Shown: positions 16,149-25,083 of the stretch, piece by piece | Layout of the letters: each line of letters opens with the position of its first letter | How positions within the stretch are numbered: the first letter of the stretch is position 1 | Assembly: GCF_003412465.1 (NCBI RefSeq) | Contig: NZ_QTJV01000001.1 | Coordinates: 1,116,001 to 1,180,000 of the forward strand | Source: Chitinophaga silvisoli | Lineage (GTDB): Bacteria; Bacteroidota; Bacteroidia; Chitinophagales; Chitinophagaceae | Length of the DNA: 64,000 nucleotides | Direction of reading: 5' to 3' | Translations under genes and position numbers: made by a program | The notes under the pieces: generated by a model | Told to the model about the DNA's origin: nothing | Databases searched by the model: none | Seen by the model: only the letters and a program-made list of their open reading frames with translations

Positions 16149-17381
16149 ATGGATACATTTACAATCATTGCGGCCTTGATCACTATCAGTGCGTTGATTT
16201 CATACCTTAATCTCAGATTCATCAAACTGCCTGGTGCTATTGGTGTAATGTTTGTCTCTATCCTGCTCTCGATTTTTATACTGGTGACAGGTAAGGCTTT
16301 TCCTACTGCTTTCAATTTTATACGTGAGCTGACACGCAGCATTGATTTTACAAAGACGTTGCTGGATATCATGTTGGCCTTCCTTTTATTTGCCAGTGCA
16401 TTTCATTTTGAATATAAGAAATTACAGGAGCAGAAGCGGCCGGTGCTGGTGTTGAGTACAATTGGAGTGGTCGGTTCTACAATCATTTTTGGATTGCTGC
16501 TGGATATTACGACAACTTTGCTGGGCATAGATCTGCCACTTGTATATTGCTTTCTGTTTGGTGCATTGATTTCGCCCACAGACCCTGTCGCGGTGATGTC
16601 TGTATTGAAGAAGTCGAGAATTCCCAATTCACTGGAGACGATCATTTCAGGTGAGTCATTACTGAATGATGGGGTGGGTCTGATCCTCTTTGTCACTATT
16701 GGTGAAGTCGCTGCACAGGAGGCTACTTTCTCTGTGTCGCATGCGCTGGAATTGTTTGCCAAAGAAGTATTTGGGGGCCTGGCATTGGGTGCGGCAACTG
16801 CTATTGTAACAGGTTATCTCACCAGGAAGATCCAGGAATTCCAGACAGCGGTGCTGGTATCTATTTCTATGGTGATGATGATTTCAATATTGGGAGGTTT
16901 GTTGCATGTGTCTATACCATTGGCAGCGGTAGCAGCTGGTTTGATCCTGGGGAGTTCTTCTATTGGTGCCAAGAGTAATAAGGAGTTGCAGGATTACCTG
17001 CATCGCTTCTGGGAATTGATAGATGAATTGCTCAATATTATCCTGTTTGTAATGATTGGTTTGCAGATTGTGGTGATGCCATTTATCGGTCACTACTGGT
17101 TTATTGGCCTGGTAGCGGTATTGTTTGTGCTGATAGCAAGAGGGGTGAGTATTGCAGTGCCTTCCATGGTCATGCGGAGATCGCTGAAGACGAATTTCAA
17201 TAACACGGCTATCCTGGTATGGGCCGGATTGAGGGGAGGGATCTCTGTGGCATTGGCGCTTTCGCTGCCGGAGTCACCTTATAAACGACTGATTTTATCC
17301 GCCAGTTATATCATCGTAGTCTTCTCGGTGATTGTGCAGGGGTTGACGCTGAATAAAGTGGTGAACAGGTTTGTGAAGTAA
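16149..17381 (+). CDS. Na+/H+ antiporter, CPA1 family (NhaP-like)
   Basis: A 410-aa inner-membrane antiporter with about 12 segments. The ion-binding ND motif occurs in ESLLNDGVGLILF, with the preceding GALISPTDPVAVMSVLKK and the late WAGLRGGISVALALSLP motif of CPA1 exchangers. It lacks the long cytoplasmic C-terminal domain of larger NhaP2-type proteins. Role: pH and sodium homeostasis. The last 87 nt overlap the convergent phosphatase gene. The 265-bp region before it (15884-16148) holds no gene or clear motif. Confidence 0.9.
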   Translation: MDTFTIIAALITISALISYLNLRFIKLPGAIGVMFVSILLSIFILVTGKAFPTAFNFIRELTRSIDFTKTLLDIMLAFLLFASAFHFEYKKLQEQKRPVLVLSTIGVVGSTIIFGLLLDITTTLLGIDLPLVYCFLFGALISPTDPVAVMSVLKKSRIPNSLETIISGESLLNDGVGLILFVTIGEVAAQEATFSVSHALELFAKEVFGGLALGAATAIVTGYLTRKIQEFQTAVLVSISMVMMISILGGLLHVSIPLAAVAAGLILGSSSIGAKSNKELQDYLHRFWELIDELLNIILFVMIGLQIVVMPFIGHYWFIGLVAVLFVLIARGVSIAVPSMVMRRSLKTNFNNTAILVWAGLRGGISVALALSLPESPYKRLILSASYIIVVFSVIVQGLTLNKVVNRFVK

Positions 17382-17843
17382 TTCTTCCCTGTTTTTGAGC
17401 CATTGAAATTGTTCTGCTGTATCGGGTACTTTTAAACCACGAATGTGGCTGATGTGGGAGATGATTTCAATAGCTTTTTGTTGATGGAAAAGTAGAAGGC
17501 TTGCTGCGATTATAGTGGAACGGCCAATGCCCATGCGACAGTGAATAAGGACCTTTGTTTTTAGTTGTGAGAGTGTATGAATGAATTCCTCTGTTTGCCG
17601 GCTTTGGGCGGGCAGTGATCTGTCAGGAATAGGGAAATGGATAAACTGGATAGCATGTTTTTCGCAGAGTTGTTTTTCCTGTCTTAAACCTAGTTCTGTT
17701 ATTTCATGTTGTTCAAGTAAGGAGACGATTACACTGGCTCCCTGTTTTTTGAAAGCAATGATTTCATCTTCCAACCATTCATTGCCACGGGGCCTTGGCA
17801 TGATGCCGATAGTTTTAGTAATCCAGTAAATTTTTGTTGACAT
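17295..17843 (-). CDS. small tyrosine/dual-specificity protein phosphatase
   Basis: A 182-aa soluble phosphatase of the Cys-based PTP superfamily. The P-loop is HCRMGIGRS (Cys102, Arg108), and the likely general acid is Asp74 in FPIPDRS. The fold resembles archaeal and bacterial dual-specificity phosphatases. The longer open frame to 17894 adds a Tyr-rich stub; MSTKIYWITKTIG at 17843 is the natural start. Its C-terminal 28 residues (from about HKPVHHF) are encoded antisense to the end of the antiporter gene. The substrate is unknown. Confidence 0.82.
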   Translation of the reverse strand: MSTKIYWITKTIGIMPRPRGNEWLEDEIIAFKKQGASVIVSLLEQHEITELGLRQEKQLCEKHAIQFIHFPIPDRSLPAQSRQTEEFIHTLSQLKTKVLIHCRMGIGRSTIIAASLLLFHQQKAIEIISHISHIRGLKVPDTAEQFQWLKNREELLHKPVHHFIQRQPLHNHREDYDDITGG

Positions 17844-18065
17844 TTGATTTAAATTTAGATGAGTATAGTAAGTATAGCATTGGTTACTTCGCAACTGCGC
17901 AGGTACAGCACGCTACAACAAGTTTATAGGGTGCTGCGCCGTTTTCTTTACTTACAGATTGAGTGCATTATTGACGCGGATCAAAACGATTTGGAAATCA
18001 GGGAAGAGAATGGCGGTATATGATAAATGGTGAACTGATATGGGGAAAATAGAGAGAGCGGGTGG

Positions 18066-18458
18066 TTAATTTTTATCCGGTGCCTGCCAGCATTTCCTGG
18101 CTTCTTTACTCATCAGGTATTCATGACTATAAAACCCGGAGATGTATTCCTTTTGCAAAAAAGGTTGCTGCAGCAGATCTGTAAGCACTGCTTCGGTAAA
18201 GGTAGTAATTCCATTGGTAATAATATAATCCGCAATCCTACTCGTGTAAAAGAGCGTAATCGTTTCATGATAGCCCGATTCACCCGTGTTTTGTCCTCCC
18301 ACACTTTCATTATATCTTTTAATCCCATTCCTGATTTTGCTGACCGCCTCCGGCAAGGGGTACTTGACACAATACCAGAGCGCCATCACAAAATGGTTTT
18401 CATGTGTCCATTCCGCTTTCGGCAATGTACAGTTCTCAAATTGTTCAATCAGGGTCAT
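18066..18458 (-). CDS. conserved hypothetical protein
   Basis: A 130-aa soluble protein, mostly helical, starting MTLIEQFENCTLPKAEWTHENHFVMALWY. The W-T-H-E-x-H motif and the later GYHETITLFYTSRI look like conserved His/Glu positions that could bind a metal, but I recognise no named family. Its start overlaps the stop of the upstream Lrp-type regulator by 4 nt (ATGA), so the two are translationally coupled. Confidence 0.65.
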   Translation of the reverse strand: MTLIEQFENCTLPKAEWTHENHFVMALWYCVKYPLPEAVSKIRNGIKRYNESVGGQNTGESGYHETITLFYTSRIADYIITNGITTFTEAVLTDLLQQPFLQKEYISGFYSHEYLMSKEARKCWQAPDKN

Positions 18459-18898
18459 ATTTTGGCGTTTATTTCTTCTTTATAACTACTGAGGATGATG
18501 GTCGTACTGGTACGGGAAATGCCCTTAATCGCCTTTATTTTGCCCACCAGCAGCTGTTCCAGTGCTGCTGTATCCTGCACCAGTACTTTCAGCAGCAGGT
18601 CGGAATCCCCCGCTACATGATGGCATTCCATCACTTCTTCCATCGCAACCAGCTGATCTTTTACTGTTGTGTTCTTTGTATGATCGATCCACACATTGAT
18701 ATAAGCCATCAGGCGTAGTGACAACTGCTCCCTGTTTACCTTGATGGTATAGCGATCGATGATCCCGGAACGGTCGAGTTTTCGCAATCTCTCTGTCACC
18801 GCCGGCAGGGAAAGAGAGATTTTTCTGGCGATGTCCGCGCCCGTAATCCGGGAGTTTTGTATGAGCAGCCGGAGGATTTTGCTATCGTAAGCGTCCAT
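18455..18898 (-). CDS. Lrp/AsnC-family transcriptional regulator
   Basis: A 147-aa protein with an N-terminal HTH (KILRLLIQNSRITGADIARKISLSLPAVTERLRKLDRSGII) and a C-terminal RAM ligand-binding domain (residues about 65-145, VMECHHVAGDSDLLLKVLVQD). These form dimers or octamers that respond to amino acids. It is coupled by a 4-nt overlap to an unknown 130-aa protein. Confidence 0.92.
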   Translation of the reverse strand: MDAYDSKILRLLIQNSRITGADIARKISLSLPAVTERLRKLDRSGIIDRYTIKVNREQLSLRLMAYINVWIDHTKNTTVKDQLVAMEEVMECHHVAGDSDLLLKVLVQDTAALEQLLVGKIKAIKGISRTSTTIILSSYKEEINAKI

Positions 18899-18999
18899 GA
18901 TTTATAATTGTAGGACAAAGGTAGCAAAGGCCTTATTTAATTTGTCAATTTAGGGATTATTAGAGCGGGAATTAATTATACAGCAGGGATGCCTTAATA

Positions 19000-19923
19000 T
19001 CAGCTGGCTATGCTTGCGGGAATTCCCTTTGCGTAAGTGGTTGGCTTGAAATTAAAGCGTTTATTAAACTTACTGCTATCGAAGATATAATCGCGGTCGT
19101 ATTGGTAAGACATTTCCCTGATTTCTTTCACTATTGGTACAAAGATGCCCATCAGTCCCATTACAAACTTTGAGAGAATATAATATTTCGGTTTCACCTG
19201 CATTTCGGCCGCTATTTTTTCAATAAATTCTTTACCTGTCAGCTTTTCATCGGAAGTAGGCAGATGCCATACTTCTCCGTAGGCATCGGGAGTATTGCCT
19301 AAGATGGCTGTGCCGATGGCCGCATCCGGGGTATAGGTGAAGGTGTGTATTTTGTGTGCATTGCGCTGCCAGTAAGCGCTTTTCCCTTTTTTGAACTCCC
19401 CTTGCACCGTGATGGAGAGCATCCCGTTTTTCACATCAGGACCATAGAAATCCGCGCTTCTCGCGATCAGCGCTTTCAGGCCTTTCTGTTGTATCGCCTG
19501 GAGAATCATGTTGTGTAATGCTGCCCTAACCTTTCCTTTTTTGCTGGAAGGGGCGATAATGGAGTTTTCGGTCATGTGAGGAATTTCGCTTTCAGCATAC
19601 ATGTATACATTGTCGAGGAATACCAGTTTTGCATTGTGTTTCAGGCAGGCATCGATCACGTTTTTCATGATTACCGGCCAGTCGCGCCTCCATACTTTAA
19701 TATTGTATTCCAGGCCAACAGTGAGGTATACCACTTCGGAACCGGCTACGGCGCGGTCTACATCTGCAGCCAGGGTCAGATTGGCAGGGAATAATTCATC
19801 GTCGCCATTTACCTGTACAGGTTTGCGGGCTACGAGGCGGATTTTGTCCGTATAAGATTTCAGTTCTTTTGCCAGTGGGGTACCGATGGCACCACCAGAT
19901 CCAAGGATTGTTTGCATGTCCAT
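19000..19923 (-). CDS. NAD-dependent epimerase/dehydratase family protein
   Basis: A 307-aa short-chain dehydrogenase-type protein with the nucleotide-binding loop TILGSGGAIGTPLAKEL at the very N-terminus. In the extended-SDR active-site region the usual YxxxK appears as KGKVRAALHN, without an obvious Tyr, so it may be an atypical SDR with binding rather than epimerase activity. It lies 51 nt after a Crp/Fnr gene on the same strand, which likely controls it. Confidence 0.78.
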   Translation of the reverse strand: MDMQTILGSGGAIGTPLAKELKSYTDKIRLVARKPVQVNGDDELFPANLTLAADVDRAVAGSEVVYLTVGLEYNIKVWRRDWPVIMKNVIDACLKHNAKLVFLDNVYMYAESEIPHMTENSIIAPSSKKGKVRAALHNMILQAIQQKGLKALIARSADFYGPDVKNGMLSITVQGEFKKGKSAYWQRNAHKIHTFTYTPDAAIGTAILGNTPDAYGEVWHLPTSDEKLTGKEFIEKIAAEMQVKPKYYILSKFVMGLMGIFVPIVKEIREMSYQYDRDYIFDSSKFNKRFNFKPTTYAKGIPASIAS

Positions 19924-19974
19924 TTGTTTTATGCAAATGTATCCCCGGGGGGAGCTTAAAAATAATGATCCGGG

Positions 19975-20562
19975 TTAAGGTTTTTTAGCCGGAATCATCC
20001 TTTTTCTGATCCGGCTCAGGCTTTCCGGTGCAATGCCCAGATACTGAGCAATATAGCGCTGGGGAACGCGCTGCATAATTTCAGGCTTTTCTTCCAGCAG
20101 GTCCAGGAATTGCTTTTCCGGGGTGGAAGATAGGAGGGCTTTGGTACGGCGGATGCTGGCGGCAGCAATACGCTCTATCAGGATGTAAAAGAAGTCTGCC
20201 ATGGCCCTGGATTCCCGCATTAATGGCACCAGGTCGGAGCAGGAGATGGTAAGGGTGGTAGCGGGGGTGAGCGTCTTGATACTGGAAGGAGACACTGTTT
20301 TTTTAGAAAAGCTCTCCAGGTCAGTTACGAACTCATTCTCGAAGGTAAAATTGCAGGTCCGCTCATTGCCGGCTTCATCTATATAAAACTGGTGCAAGGT
20401 GCCTTCCGTTACAAAAAATAACTCATGGGCCACTTCTCCGGCATGGAGTAAGGTCACATTCCGTTTGAAATGTTGTTCTTTGAAGTAAGAAAGGATGTAG
20501 GCGGCTTCATCATCCGGCATCACTACATCCTTTCTGAAAATCGAAATCAATTCGTTTGACAT
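19975..20562 (-). CDS. Crp/Fnr-family transcriptional regulator
   Basis: A 195-aa regulator with a cNMP-binding-like domain (LLHAGEVAHELFFVTEGTLHQFYIDEAGNERTCNF split over residues 38-72) and a C-terminal HTH (RVPQRYIAQYLGIAPESLSRIRKRM). It has the same subtype as the protein at 9810-10391. It probably controls the epimerase-like gene downstream. Confidence 0.87.
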   Translation of the reverse strand: MSNELISIFRKDVVMPDDEAAYILSYFKEQHFKRNVTLLHAGEVAHELFFVTEGTLHQFYIDEAGNERTCNFTFENEFVTDLESFSKKTVSPSSIKTLTPATTLTISCSDLVPLMRESRAMADFFYILIERIAAASIRRTKALLSSTPEKQFLDLLEEKPEIMQRVPQRYIAQYLGIAPESLSRIRKRMIPAKKP

Positions 20563-20682
20563 AAATTATTGTTTCCTGAACTCTTTTTCCTGTATCTCCG
20601 GCTATTTACCCTCATTTCAGGACAAGCCCTGATCAAAAATACGGGTGGGTACGGATTCAAGATAGCAAAAATAAAGAAGGTA

Positions 20683-21024
20683 TTATTGCTTCTTCAGGGC
20701 TTCCTGTTGCCTGATGCTTTCTTTATGAATTGCTTCGTATAGAGATCTGATAAATTCTTCCGAAAGACCTTCAGCTTTACCAGCTTCTATGGCTTTTTGC
20801 AATACCTCATTGAAGCGATTGGATTGCAGCACTTCCATATGGTGTGCCTGCTTGTAAATACCAATTGCGCGGGCCGCCTCCATTCTTTCGCCCAGCAGGT
20901 GAACAATTTCTTTGTCTAACTGGTTAATTTTTGCCCTGTTAGCACTTAAAGTGTCCTGTTGTTGCGCTTTTGCACCAAACAGGCCCATTGCGAGTAAAAC
21001 TGTTGAGAAAATCCGTTTTTTCAT
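20683..21024 (-). CDS. exported AroQ-type chorismate mutase
   Basis: A 113-aa protein with a Sec signal peptide ending GAKAQ (about residue 21) followed by a single AroQ helical domain that converts chorismate to prephenate. Active-site positions recognisable by family alignment are Arg30, Arg47, Lys58 (IGIYK), Arg70 and Gln106. The usual D..RE segment reads QSNRF, as in several Bacteroidota homologues. An exported stand-alone mutase would act in the periplasm, unlike the biosynthetic cytoplasmic enzyme. No aromatic pathway gene is nearby. Confidence 0.8.
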   Translation of the reverse strand: MKKRIFSTVLLAMGLFGAKAQQQDTLSANRAKINQLDKEIVHLLGERMEAARAIGIYKQAHHMEVLQSNRFNEVLQKAIEAGKAEGLSEEFIRSLYEAIHKESIRQQEALKKQ

Positions 21025-21163
21025 AATAAATTGCTGGTATTTTTCAATGGTTACCCTGTAAATATAACCTAAAAGGGAAAAGGTGTTTTATTGTTAATTA
21101 GAATTTAATCCAAACTACAACACTACCAGGGAAAGTCTTTTTTATTAAGGTCAAATTTACGAA

Positions 21164-21622
21164 ATGAGTGATACGGTGTTTTTTCACAGAGATAGTTATT
21201 GTAAAATAGAGCTTGTACCCGAACAAAGCGCTTATAATGTTGGGAAGGACATTGCAGCATTAAAATTACCCACCAAAGAAGTAGAATCTTTGTTAGCTAA
21301 ACATGCGCTTGTTTTTTTCCCGGTAGTCAATACCGGGACTTCGGATCATACTACCATTAAAGAGGATACAGTTGCATATGGCTTTGAGATGTTCGGATTA
21401 TTTGTTGAATCAAAGCAGTCAGTGGTAACAAAATTATGGTTAGGTTTTTCTGTTATATTCCCATCTACCAATAGTTGCAATAACCTGTTAAAGGTATTGC
21501 AACTGATTGGCAGGGAGTATCAGCTGATTTTAATAGACAGGGATAATGACCTGAGTGTCAGGTTGCAGGAAAGCAACGAGCTAGAGGAGTATTTAGTTGA
21601 AACCTTTGGGTTTAAATTGTAG
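21164..21622 (+). CDS. hypothetical protein
   Basis: A 152-aa soluble protein with no signal or membrane segment and no recognised motif. The fold looks mixed alpha/beta: strand-like YGFEMFGLFVE, LWLGFSVIF and YQLILIDRDND, with a final helix ELEEYLVETFGFKL. A small immunity- or regulator-like protein is possible but unsupported. It is convergent with the small gene at 21637. Confidence 0.5.
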   Translation: MSDTVFFHRDSYCKIELVPEQSAYNVGKDIAALKLPTKEVESLLAKHALVFFPVVNTGTSDHTTIKEDTVAYGFEMFGLFVESKQSVVTKLWLGFSVIFPSTNSCNNLLKVLQLIGREYQLILIDRDNDLSVRLQESNELEEYLVETFGFKL

Positions 21623-21636
21623 AGCAAGCAGGCGTA

Positions 21637-21837
21637 TCAGGAATCCGGCAACAACATATCAAATATTATCTTTACCTGCTTTTTATGGTACTTATGCCCT
21701 GATTCCAAAGGAACTCCTATCTTATCCACATGTAATTGTAACCAACTAATAAACATTCTTTCCGGCCAGTTCAATATCTCCGACAGTTCTTTAATACTAT
21801 AAGCTTTTACAGGTGCCGGATATTTTGGGTTGTACAT
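21637..21837 (-). CDS. small HTH-like protein
   Basis: The 66-aa protein (KAYSIKELSEILNWPERMF, then YHKKQVKIIFDMLLP) has the look of the short DNA-binding-like proteins common in Bacteroidota (MerR-like or DUF4248-like helix arrangement: a K/S-EL-Y helix, a WL helix, then Y...QV..IF). It ends 13 nt before the AraC gene's start side, on the same strand and downstream of that gene. Function unknown. Confidence 0.5.
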   Translation of the reverse strand: MYNPKYPAPVKAYSIKELSEILNWPERMFISWLQLHVDKIGVPLESGHKYHKKQVKIIFDMLLPDS

Positions 21838-21850
21838 ACTATTCTGTTTT

Positions 21851-22759
21851 TTAGGATCGGCTATATTGCTTGGGCTTCATACCTATATGTTCCTGGAATA
21901 CTCTTGAAAAATGACTCAGGTTAGTAAATCCCATCTGGTATCCTACATCCGATACCGACAGGCTTCCCTCTTTTAACAACAATGCCGCTTTTTTCATTCT
22001 GAATTCCTGGTAATAACTAAAGATACTCTTTCCAAATATTTGTTTAAATAATGACTTCAATTTTGTCGGACTCATATTTGCTGCCAGGGCTAAATCATTA
22101 ATAAGAGGCGGCGTGTCCAGGTGGTCCAGCATCTCTTCCTTGATCCTGTAAATCGTTTCAAGATCCCGGCTATTCAATGCATACAAATGCGTTTTCTCCC
22201 GCTTCTCCAGCTCCATCAATAACCTGCACACCAGTTCTTCCGCCTTTATCCGAAGGAAAAATATTTTAAACGTCTCCTGTATAGATTCAGATACGATCTC
22301 ATTGACTATTTCCTGCAAAGACGGGTAGATGATCTGCTCAAAGAATAAAGGCTGCGTATTCTCCAATAAACTTTGCAATACCGGGGATTTCTCTGACTGG
22401 TCAAACAAACTTTTTAAATAGTTTGAATCGACTTCTATATTAATGGTCGACGTGTTGGTATGAATAGGAATAACAGGATCCACATTCATACTGGTAGTGG
22501 TGATTAATACCGCAGGTTGTTTCTCCGACTGGTCAAAGATATGTTGAAACTTAAAAAGAATCATTTTCTTGGGAGTATTCACTTCAGGATTATCGATGAC
22601 CAGGTTTTCCTTCAGTTCATAATTCATGATCATCATCCGGATCTGTTCATTGAAGATATACCTGGTCACATACCCCTTGCCAAACTGTGGAGGAATGACT
22701 AGTTTCCTGTTCTTTACAACAGTGCCAAATTGTTGGGCCAGTAAATGTAATACCTCCAT
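21851..22759 (-). CDS. AraC-family transcriptional regulator
   Basis: A 302-aa regulator whose C-terminal third is a standard AraC double HTH (LINDLALAANMSPTKLKSLFKQIFG and VSDVGYQMGFTNLSHFSRVFQEH). The N-terminal 190 residues form an unclassified sensing domain. It is divergent from the Tet(X)-like monooxygenase across 75 bp. A TACATTTG -7 element for this gene lies at 22790-22797 on the minus strand. It is the probable regulator of the monooxygenase/MFS/epimerase operon. Confidence 0.87.
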   Translation of the reverse strand: MEVLHLLAQQFGTVVKNRKLVIPPQFGKGYVTRYIFNEQIRMMIMNYELKENLVIDNPEVNTPKKMILFKFQHIFDQSEKQPAVLITTTSMNVDPVIPIHTNTSTINIEVDSNYLKSLFDQSEKSPVLQSLLENTQPLFFEQIIYPSLQEIVNEIVSESIQETFKIFFLRIKAEELVCRLLMELEKREKTHLYALNSRDLETIYRIKEEMLDHLDTPPLINDLALAANMSPTKLKSLFKQIFGKSIFSYYQEFRMKKAALLLKEGSLSVSDVGYQMGFTNLSHFSRVFQEHIGMKPKQYSRS

Positions 22760-22834
22760 ACGGAATGTCTGATATGACTATTTTTAGGTCAAATGTAACT
22801 ATTTTGTCTATAATGGATGCCGGAACTTTGTGTT

Positions 22835-23920
22835 ATGAAAACAGCAATTCTCGGTGCAGGCCCCGTTGGCCTGACAATGGCCGTCCTGCTTCAGCAAAGC
22901 GGCATAGACGTGCGCGTCTACGAAAGAGACAAAGATCCACAGGCAAGAATCTGGGGTGGTACCCTGGATCTTCATGAAAGCACCGGGCAACGTGCCCTTG
23001 CCAAAGCCGGCTTACTGGACAGGTACTTTGCTATGGCCCATCCTATGGGCAGGACCCTTACTGATGAACAGGCCAATGTGATCTTTTCTGTAAAACCCCA
23101 TTACGACGCACCTGAAATAAACAGGAATGATCTCAGGAAAATCCTGCTTGAGGGGCTGCAGGCAAATACCGTTCTCTGGGATAGAAAATTTACCCGTCTT
23201 GAACCACAAAACGGACAGTGGCTCCTGCATTTCGATAATGGTACTACAACTACTGCCGACCTGGTGATTGGTGCAAATGGTGGGATGTCCAATGCCCGGC
23301 AATACATCACCGATGCCATTGTTGAAAATACCGGCAGCTACATTATCCAGGGCGAAGTATACCAACCTGAAGTAAAATGCAAGGCATTTTATGAGCTGTG
23401 TAATCATGCTATTTTAATGACCGCTGCCGAAGGCAGGCAGGTAGTCGCCAATCCCCGTAATAACGGTGCCCTGACATACAATGTTATTAGCAGTGACATC
23501 CCTGCATTAGACTTTCACAATACACAAAGCGTGATTGAGTGGCTGACCAGCATATTCTCTCACTGGCATCCATGCTACAGCGAATTATTTCGTGCCAGCT
23601 CTTTCTTCGCAGGTCTGCCTACCCGGAAGATTTCACTGGAAATTCCCTGGAAGACCCATCGCCCCCTGCCCATTACACTCATAGGAGATGCTGCTCACCT
23701 GATGCCGCCATTTGCAGGTCAGGGTGTGAATACCGGATTGATGGATGCGCTTATCTTATCTGAAAACCTGGTCAGCAATAAGTTTGCAAGCATCTCCGCT
23801 GCTATCAGTGACTACGAACAACAGATGTTCGTCTACGCCAGGGCAGCACAGGCAGAGACCCGGCAAAATGAACTGGCTATGCAGGACCCCGCTTTCTCTT
23901 TCAAAAAACGTTTTGAATGA
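22835..23920 (+). CDS. Tet(X)-like FAD-dependent monooxygenase
   Basis: A 361-aa class A flavin monooxygenase with end-to-end similarity to Tet(X): GAGPVGLTMA (residues 7-16), VYERD, GGTLDLH, PEINRNDLRKILL, ANGGMS and IGDAAHLMPPFAGQGVN with GLMDALILS. Tet(X) hydroxylates and inactivates tetracyclines. FAD-binding residues are kept, but aligned tetracycline contacts differ: Tet(X) R213, F224, H234 and G236 correspond to Ile193, Val204, Thr214 and Asn216, while Q192 is kept (Gln172). Another aromatic substrate is therefore plausible. Start chosen at MKTAILGAG. It overlaps the MFS gene by 4 nt. Confidence 0.88.
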   Translation: MKTAILGAGPVGLTMAVLLQQSGIDVRVYERDKDPQARIWGGTLDLHESTGQRALAKAGLLDRYFAMAHPMGRTLTDEQANVIFSVKPHYDAPEINRNDLRKILLEGLQANTVLWDRKFTRLEPQNGQWLLHFDNGTTTTADLVIGANGGMSNARQYITDAIVENTGSYIIQGEVYQPEVKCKAFYELCNHAILMTAAEGRQVVANPRNNGALTYNVISSDIPALDFHNTQSVIEWLTSIFSHWHPCYSELFRASSFFAGLPTRKISLEIPWKTHRPLPITLIGDAAHLMPPFAGQGVNTGLMDALILSENLVSNKFASISAAISDYEQQMFVYARAAQAETRQNELAMQDPAFSFKKRFE

Positions 23921-25083
23921 GAATAAGGTTATTGATCCTGTTAGGGATCGTCGGGATGAATGCAGTGGGTATGTCCATCGTATTACCATTACTCCCTTTC
24001 CTGGTAGGGAAGTATTTACCGCCACAGCAGGTGGTAGTAGGTATGAGCGCTCTTATGTCAGTGTTTGCTGTATGTACATTTATTGCATCGCCAATCCTGG
24101 GCGCATTGAGCGACCGTTATGGCAGAAGAAAGATCCTGATCCTTAGTTTATTGGGCTCTGTGTCCGGTTATATATTATTTGGCATAGGAGGGGCATTATG
24201 GGTGCTTTTCCTGGGTCGTATTATCGACGGCCTCACTGCCGGTAATATCAGCACTTTATTTGCCTATGTCTCAGATTCCACCATGCCTGAAGAACGTACA
24301 AAATGGTTTGGATATATGGGCGCTGTCATGGGCATAGGTTTGCTGGCCGGACCTGCATTGGGTGGTTTGCTGGGAGCTGTATCATTGTCATTGCCATTTT
24401 TTGTGACAGCAGGTATTATCTTTCTTTCTGTAATAGCTGTTTATTTCTGGCTGCCCGAATCATTGCCACAGGTAAAGCGTAGCCAGCCTGACTTCAATAT
24501 CATCGCTCATTTAAAAAGCTTTAAAGACATAAGCTTACTTTTTGTATCAGGCGCTTTATTTTTCTCAGGACTTGAAATCTTCCAGTTTAATTTTACCATT
24601 TTCCTGAAAGATCTTTTCAAATGGGGACCTGCATACATCGGTGCCTTATTAACACTCGCAGGTGCCTGTGATATCCTGTCACGTGCCCTCTTATTGCCCT
24701 ACCTGCTCAGGCGTTTCCATGAAAGCACGACAGGTATGATTGGATTGGTGGCACTGGCTGGCGGTCTTGCATTGATAGTAGTCAGCGCTTTAATGTCCTC
24801 AGTGGTATTAATTGTGCTTGCTGTAATATGCATCCTCGGGGGCGAAGGTCTCTTTGATCCCGTCTACAATAGCCGGCTCTCCCAGTCAGTAGATGAAAGT
24901 AAGCAGGGCAAATTACAAGGTGTAAACCAGAGTCTTCAATCCTTCACCAGGGTGCTGGTACCATTAGGTGCCGCCACTGTTTATTACTATAGTCCGGGGG
25001 CGCTATATATCATAGCCAGCCTTATTATCATCCTTTCAATAATCATCTATGAAAAAAGTGTTAGTCACCGGGGCCACCGGTAA
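23917..25083 (+). CDS. MFS efflux transporter (TetA-like)
   Basis: A 388-aa, 12-segment major facilitator of the drug:H+ antiporter type. Motif A is in GALSDRYGRRKILILSLLG, and the family's helix-5 region is GIGLLAGPALGGLLG. Its pattern resembles TetA/multidrug exporters, though substrate cannot be read from sequence. Translational coupling to the Tet(X)-like gene (ATGA) suggests that it exports the same compound. Its last 35 nt overlap the following epimerase gene. Confidence 0.87.
   Translation: MRIRLLILLGIVGMNAVGMSIVLPLLPFLVGKYLPPQQVVVGMSALMSVFAVCTFIASPILGALSDRYGRRKILILSLLGSVSGYILFGIGGALWVLFLGRIIDGLTAGNISTLFAYVSDSTMPEERTKWFGYMGAVMGIGLLAGPALGGLLGAVSLSLPFFVTAGIIFLSVIAVYFWLPESLPQVKRSQPDFNIIAHLKSFKDISLLFVSGALFFSGLEIFQFNFTIFLKDLFKWGPAYIGALLTLAGACDILSRALLLPYLLRRFHESTTGMIGLVALAGGLALIVVSALMSSVVLIVLAVICILGGEGLFDPVYNSRLSQSVDESKQGKLQGVNQSLQSFTRVLVPLGAATVYYYSPGALYIIASLIIILSIIIYEKSVSHRGHR

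Noticed and set aside
22835..23920. acquired tetracycline-resistance gene
   Set aside because: Key tetracycline-contact residues differ and there is no mobile element or resistance-island context.
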